From Alphaproteobacteria bacterium (lineage in GTDB: Bacteria > Pseudomonadota > Alphaproteobacteria > UBA828): a DNA stretch of 27,278 bases. A program made the position numbers and the translations under genes. How positions within the stretch are numbered: the first letter of the stretch is position 1; each line of letters begins with the position of its first letter. Positions 24,455 to 27,278 of the stretch are shown in pieces. The stretch is taken from assembly GCA_022826345.1 (NCBI GenBank), contig JAJDVB010000090.1, forward strand, positions 1 through 27,278. Direction: 5' to 3'. The notes beneath the pieces are model-generated. The model saw only the letters and a program-made list of their open reading frames with translations. It made no database searches and was not told the origin of the DNA.

Positions 24455-25525
24455 TCATACCTCCGTCTGCGCGGGACCGCAGGTGCCGCGCACGATCAGC
24501 GAGGGCGCCAGGATTTCTTCCTCCGGCAGGTCGCTCGGATCCGCGATACGACGCAACAGCGCTGCAGCGGCGCGTCGTCCCAGTTCCTGCGGATACACCG
24601 CGACGGTGGTGAGCGACGGCAGGGTGTGGCGAGCACCGGCAACATCGTCGAAGCCGATGACGCTGAAATCGCGCCCCACCTTCAAACCCGCCGCGGCCGA
24701 GGCATCCAGCACACCGAAGGCGACCACGTCGCTGAAGCAGAGGGCGGCGGTCGGCGGGCGCTCGAGGGCGAGAGCGGTCCGCAATGCCTCGATGCCGCCA
24801 CCAGGGTTGACTGCTGCTGGCACGATCAGGCTGGGGTCTGGCGCAATACCGGCGGCGTCGAGCGCGGCTCTGTAGCCGCGGATACGCTCGGTAGTGACGA
24901 CGTTACCTTCGATGCCGCCGAGAAAGGCGATGCGCCGGTGGCCGAGCATCACAAGATGTTCCGCAGCCATGCGCATACCGAGCGCATAGTCGGGAACGAC
25001 CGCCCCCAGTCGAGCGCCCGGCAGCCAACGCATGACCTGGATCACGGGGACATTCCAATCGCTCATGGCAGCGACCAGCCGGGTTTCGGTTCCGGTGGCC
25101 GGACACAGAATGAAGCCGGCCGCGCCATGCTCGCGCATGGTCTCCATGACCCGCCGCTGGCGTTCCGGGTCCTCGCCGGTGTTGGCCATGAGCGAGACGA
25201 AGCCGGCGGCCTCCAGCGCTTCCTCCAGACCGACCGCCAGTTCTGCGAAGAACGGGTTGGTCAGGTCGTTGATGATCATGGCGACCATGTCGCTGGTCCT
25301 GCGGCGCAGATTGGCGGCGTTGCGGTTGTAGACGTAGCCCAGGCGATCGATCGCCTCCTCGACCCGGCGCCGGGTCTCGCGCTTGACCAGAGGGCTGTCG
25401 CGCAGCACCAGCGAGACAGTCGAGCGGGACACGCCGGAGGCACGGGCGAGGTCGGTCACCGTGACCCGCCGGCTCTTGCGGTTCGGGTCCCGTGCTCCCT
25501 CGTGCTTGCCTCGCGCCGGCTCCAT
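24455..25525 (-). CDS. LacI-family transcriptional regulator
   Basis: A 356-residue LacI/GalR-type regulator with an N-terminal extension of about 20 basic residues. The helix-turn-helix covers about 22-45 (VTDLARASGVSRSTVSLVLRD), followed by the hinge region with YVYNRNAANLRRRTSDMVAMI. The effector domain is of the periplasmic-binding type (MIINDLTNPFFAELAVGLEEAL, GAAGFILCPATGTE, HLVMLGHRRIAFLGG, TAALCFSDVVAFGVLDA, FSVIGFDDVAGARHTLPSLTTV). The effector is probably a sugar or pathway intermediate. It is the first gene of the minus-strand cluster and is followed four bases later by the CoA-transferase. Two ATCGAT-centred palindromes lie 20 and 85 bases before its start, consistent with autoregulation and control of the genes behind it. 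Confidence 0.95.
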   Translation of the reverse strand: MEPARGKHEGARDPNRKSRRVTVTDLARASGVSRSTVSLVLRDSPLVKRETRRRVEEAIDRLGYVYNRNAANLRRRTSDMVAMIINDLTNPFFAELAVGLEEALEAAGFVSLMANTGEDPERQRRVMETMREHGAAGFILCPATGTETRLVAAMSDWNVPVIQVMRWLPGARLGAVVPDYALGMRMAAEHLVMLGHRRIAFLGGIEGNVVTTERIRGYRAALDAAGIAPDPSLIVPAAVNPGGGIEALRTALALERPPTAALCFSDVVAFGVLDASAAAGLKVGRDFSVIGFDDVAGARHTLPSLTTVAVYPQELGRRAAAALLRRIADPSDLPEEEILAPSLIVRGTCGPAQTEV

Positions 25526-25545
25526 CGATCATTCCGCTCTCGAAT

Positions 25546-25561
25546 ATTGGATCGATACAAT
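25546..25561. promoter_or_regulatory. Probable LacI-type operator, proximal imperfect copy
   Basis: ATTGGATCGATACAAT is a near-palindrome with two asymmetric positions and the central CG typical of LacI-family operators. It lies 20 bases upstream of the regulator's start codon, where a bound repressor would block transcription. It shares GATCGAT with the perfect palindrome 67 bp away (centre to centre). Confidence 0.6.
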
Positions 25562-25610
25562 TTGGAAGCCCGAATGACGGGCCATCATTGATGATCACTA
25601 AACGATCTGG

Positions 25611-25630
25611 ATATTAGATCGATCTAATAT
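25611..25630. promoter_or_regulatory. Probable LacI-type operator, distal perfect 20-bp palindrome
   Basis: ATATTAGATCGATCTAATAT is a perfect 20-base palindrome with central CG. Its AT-rich arms stand out in this GC-rich genome. With the proximal copy it forms a pair of sites suitable for DNA looping by a tetrameric repressor (inference). The promoter of the long minus-strand cluster should lie around or between these two sites; I cannot identify its boxes with confidence. Confidence 0.7.
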
Positions 25631-25839
25631 GGAATGGTGGGCGCAGCGTCAAGGCCATCGCAACGATCGCGCTCAGTCAACCGCCCCAGACGCCGCCGTT
25701 TGGAGACGACCGCCCAAGCTCCGCTCCGCTATGCCGGCCACCGAGTCTGGCCCTGGCCGAGAAGCCGTGACCTGCCCTCTAGATTCTGGACCAATCCGAT
25801 GGGGGAGGCTCAGCCCAGCCCCGGGGCGTCCGCCCGCGC
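25631..25839. other. Intergenic stretch with no recognisable gene
   Basis: Together with the operator region, this makes a gap of 314 bp between the LacI-family gene and the NTF2-like gene, both on the minus strand. The open frames crossing it are arginine- and proline-rich translations of GC-rich DNA with no family resemblance. It probably holds the 3' end of the upstream NTF2-like transcript and the upstream part of the cluster promoter. I see no clear terminator with a T-run. Confidence 0.5.
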
Positions 25840-26304
25840 CTACTTGTCGGCGAGCCAGGGGTAGCGTGCGTTGTCGCCGCCGGCGTAATCGGGGTCGAGA
25901 TAGATGAAGCAGCGCTGGATCTTCCAGTCGCGAATCTCGAACACGTCGCACCAGCGGCCGGCGCCGTGCTCGGGCACGCCGGCGCGCCAGGGACCGTCGC
26001 GGTGCTCGCCGTGGCTGGTGCCTTCGGCGACGACGTAGTCGCTGCCGGAGAAGATCCAGTTGAAGTGCGAGAAGTGGTGCTCGATGGACTTAATGGTACC
26101 GCCCACGTCGGTGAACAGCTGGCCGATCTGCTCCTTGCCGTTCGCGACGCCCCATTTCGGGAAGTAGACCTGGGCATCGTCGGCGAAGAGGTCGAGGATA
26201 CTGCCGCCGGTCGAGGTCACGCCTCCATTGTCAAAGGCCTTGAGATACTCAATGGCAACCGACTTGCGCTGCTCGTCGGTCATCGTCTGCGTGCAAAGCG
26301 CCAT
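25840..26304 (-). CDS. NTF2-like/SnoaL-like small protein
   Basis: A 154-residue single-domain protein of the nuclear transport factor 2-like superfamily (cone-shaped alpha+beta barrel). Family-like segments are AIEYLKAFDNGG, SILDLFADDAQVYFPKWGVANGKEQIGQLF, IEHHFSHFNWIFSGSDYVVAEGTSHGEH and RWCDVFEIRDWKIQRCFIYLDPDYAG. Such proteins include ketosteroid-isomerase-like enzymes, dehydratases and non-catalytic members, so no reaction can be assigned. The ATG at 26304 follows AGGAGAA. The flavoprotein gene ends 50 bp upstream on the same strand, so both probably belong to one operon and may act on the same substrate. Confidence 0.85.
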   Translation of the reverse strand: MALCTQTMTDEQRKSVAIEYLKAFDNGGVTSTGGSILDLFADDAQVYFPKWGVANGKEQIGQLFTDVGGTIKSIEHHFSHFNWIFSGSDYVVAEGTSHGEHRDGPWRAGVPEHGAGRWCDVFEIRDWKIQRCFIYLDPDYAGGDNARYPWLADK

Positions 26305-26354
26305 GTTGATTCTCCTTGTGCGTTCAGTCTCTTTCAGGTGTCTGGGCGGGAGCC

Positions 26355-27278
26355 CTAGTTGGTGAGCTTCGGCGTTTCGCGGTCGGCCTCGTTCGCGGCT
26401 AGGTAGGCGAACGCCAGGATCGGCCCGAGGGTGGCGCCGCCGGCCCAGTAGGCACGGGCCGAAGCGGACGCGACGCAGTTGCCGACGCCGTAAAGCCCTG
26501 TAATCGGCGTATCGGTATCGTCGAGAATCTTGCCGGTGGGCGCTGCCTTGGGCCCGCCCTTGGTGTCGAGAGTCCCGCCGGAGAGAAGCGCCGCGTAGTA
26601 GGGCCCGTCTGCGCTGATCGGATACATGGTGGCATTGGGTGCGGACGGCTCCTCCGCCACCGGCCCGTTGAAGAGCTGCTCGACTTGGCGCTCGCCACGG
26701 TGGTAGTCCAGGTCCTTGCCGGTCTCGGCGAAGCCGTTGAAGCGTGCGATCGCCGCCTCGAGGTTGGCCTCGAAGTCCGTGGAGAGGCGGATACCCCCTG
26801 TCTCGGCCTCGTAGCGCGTGAGCCGCTCGCCGATGGCCTGGCTCAGCGCACTCAGCGTCTCGCCCTTGATCACGTGGGCATCGTCCACGCCCGGCGGCAC
26901 GATGAAGCGGCCGTACTCGTCGCTCGCACAGTGGTCCTGGCTGCGCTGGTCCCAGACCGCGATCAGCACCAGGTTGGGATACTCGCCCGCCGTCGGATCC
27001 CACTCGAAGAATTTCTGCGCCATCTCGTTGTAGGCGAGCTTTTCGTTCGCGACGCGGTGCCCCTGCCTGCTCACGTAGATCATGGAATCGCCCGAGGGCG
27101 AGAAGGTGCCGATCAGCGCGGGATCGCCGGCAATCGCCTTCTCCAGCACGACCGGGCACATCCAGGCGTAATTCATGTTGCGCAACTGAGCGCCCACGCT
27201 GCCGGCAATCGGGATGAAGTCGCCCTCGTTGGTCTTGGCGGCGCAGCCGCCGTAGATCGGCACGTTGAGGAAGTTCTT
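26355..27278 (-). CDS. FAD-dependent oxidoreductase (FAD_binding_2 family), C-terminal part
   Basis: The last 307 residues of a flavoprotein whose N-terminus lies beyond the right window edge. The C-terminal FAD-binding block is clear: GPYYAALLSGGTLDTKGGP, then GKILDDTDTPITGLYGVGNCVAS and AYWAGGATLGPILAFAYLAANEA. This layout belongs to the fumarate reductase/3-ketosteroid-delta-1-dehydrogenase group, in which the middle domain supplies the substrate pocket. The N-terminal dinucleotide motif and much of the active site are not visible, so a dehydrogenase cannot be told from a reductase. It lies directly upstream of the NTF2-like gene on the same strand. Confidence 0.88.
   Translation of the reverse strand, partial: KNFLNVPIYGGCAAKTNEGDFIPIAGSVGAQLRNMNYAWMCPVVLEKAIAGDPALIGTFSPSGDSMIYVSRQGHRVANEKLAYNEMAQKFFEWDPTAGEYPNLVLIAVWDQRSQDHCASDEYGRFIVPPGVDDAHVIKGETLSALSQAIGERLTRYEAETGGIRLSTDFEANLEAAIARFNGFAETGKDLDYHRGERQVEQLFNGPVAEEPSAPNATMYPISADGPYYAALLSGGTLDTKGGPKAAPTGKILDDTDTPITGLYGVGNCVASASARAYWAGGATLGPILAFAYLAANEADRETPKLTN

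Overview
The window is GC-rich, densely packed bacterial DNA, most likely from an alphaproteobacterium. Two things point there: hairpin repeats with the core CCGGATCAAGTCCGG in the 2.6-2.75 kb gap, which I associate with many alphaproteobacterial genomes, and the mix of gene families (CaiB/BaiF CoA-transferase, MmgE/PrpD, M19 dipeptidase, LLM flavoprotein, several ABC importers). I see no rRNA, tRNA, CRISPR array, transposase or phage gene. Genus-level placement is not possible from sequence reading alone.

Left part (1-7.8 kb), mixed metabolic genes. A truncated family III CoA-transferase start and hemB (porphobilinogen synthase) lie on the minus strand. A luciferase-like flavin monooxygenase is divergent from hemB. 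A convergent gap with three hairpins follows, then a minus-strand MmgE/PrpD and M19-dipeptidase-like pair. The plus strand then carries an orphan Tat-exported family 1 solute-binding protein, a small ABM-domain monooxygenase and dtd (D-aminoacyl-tRNA deacylase); the last two are coupled by an ATGA overlap.

Main part (7.83-25.53 kb), a co-directional minus-strand catabolic cluster. In transcription order it holds a LacI-family regulator, a family I acyl-CoA transferase, an enoyl-CoA hydratase, an unrecognised 45-codon small ORF, a complete glucose/mannose-type ABC importer (binding protein, two permeases, MalK/UgpC-type ATPase), a cysteine-cluster GMC oxidoreductase, an SDR, a second GMC oxidoreductase, a DUF993 TIM-barrel protein, and a complete ribose-type ABC importer (binding protein, double ATPase, two permeases). 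Most junctions overlap or are separated by less than 10 nt. Both binding-protein genes are followed by a strong intercistronic hairpin. Two palindromes centred on ATCGAT, one of them a perfect 20-mer, lie just upstream of the LacI gene and are its probable operators.

Right edge (25.84-27.28 kb): an NTF2/SnoaL-like small protein lies downstream of a truncated FAD_binding_2 (fumarate-reductase or ketosteroid-dehydrogenase type) flavoprotein, both on the minus strand.

Working model (inference): the cluster imports one or more sugar-like or glycosidic alcohols by two unrelated ABC systems. The flavin- and NAD(P)-dependent dehydrogenases oxidise hydroxyls to carbonyls, the DUF993 protein may do aldolase-type carbon chemistry, and the CoA-transferase and crotonase handle an acid product as a CoA thioester. 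The substrate is unknown.
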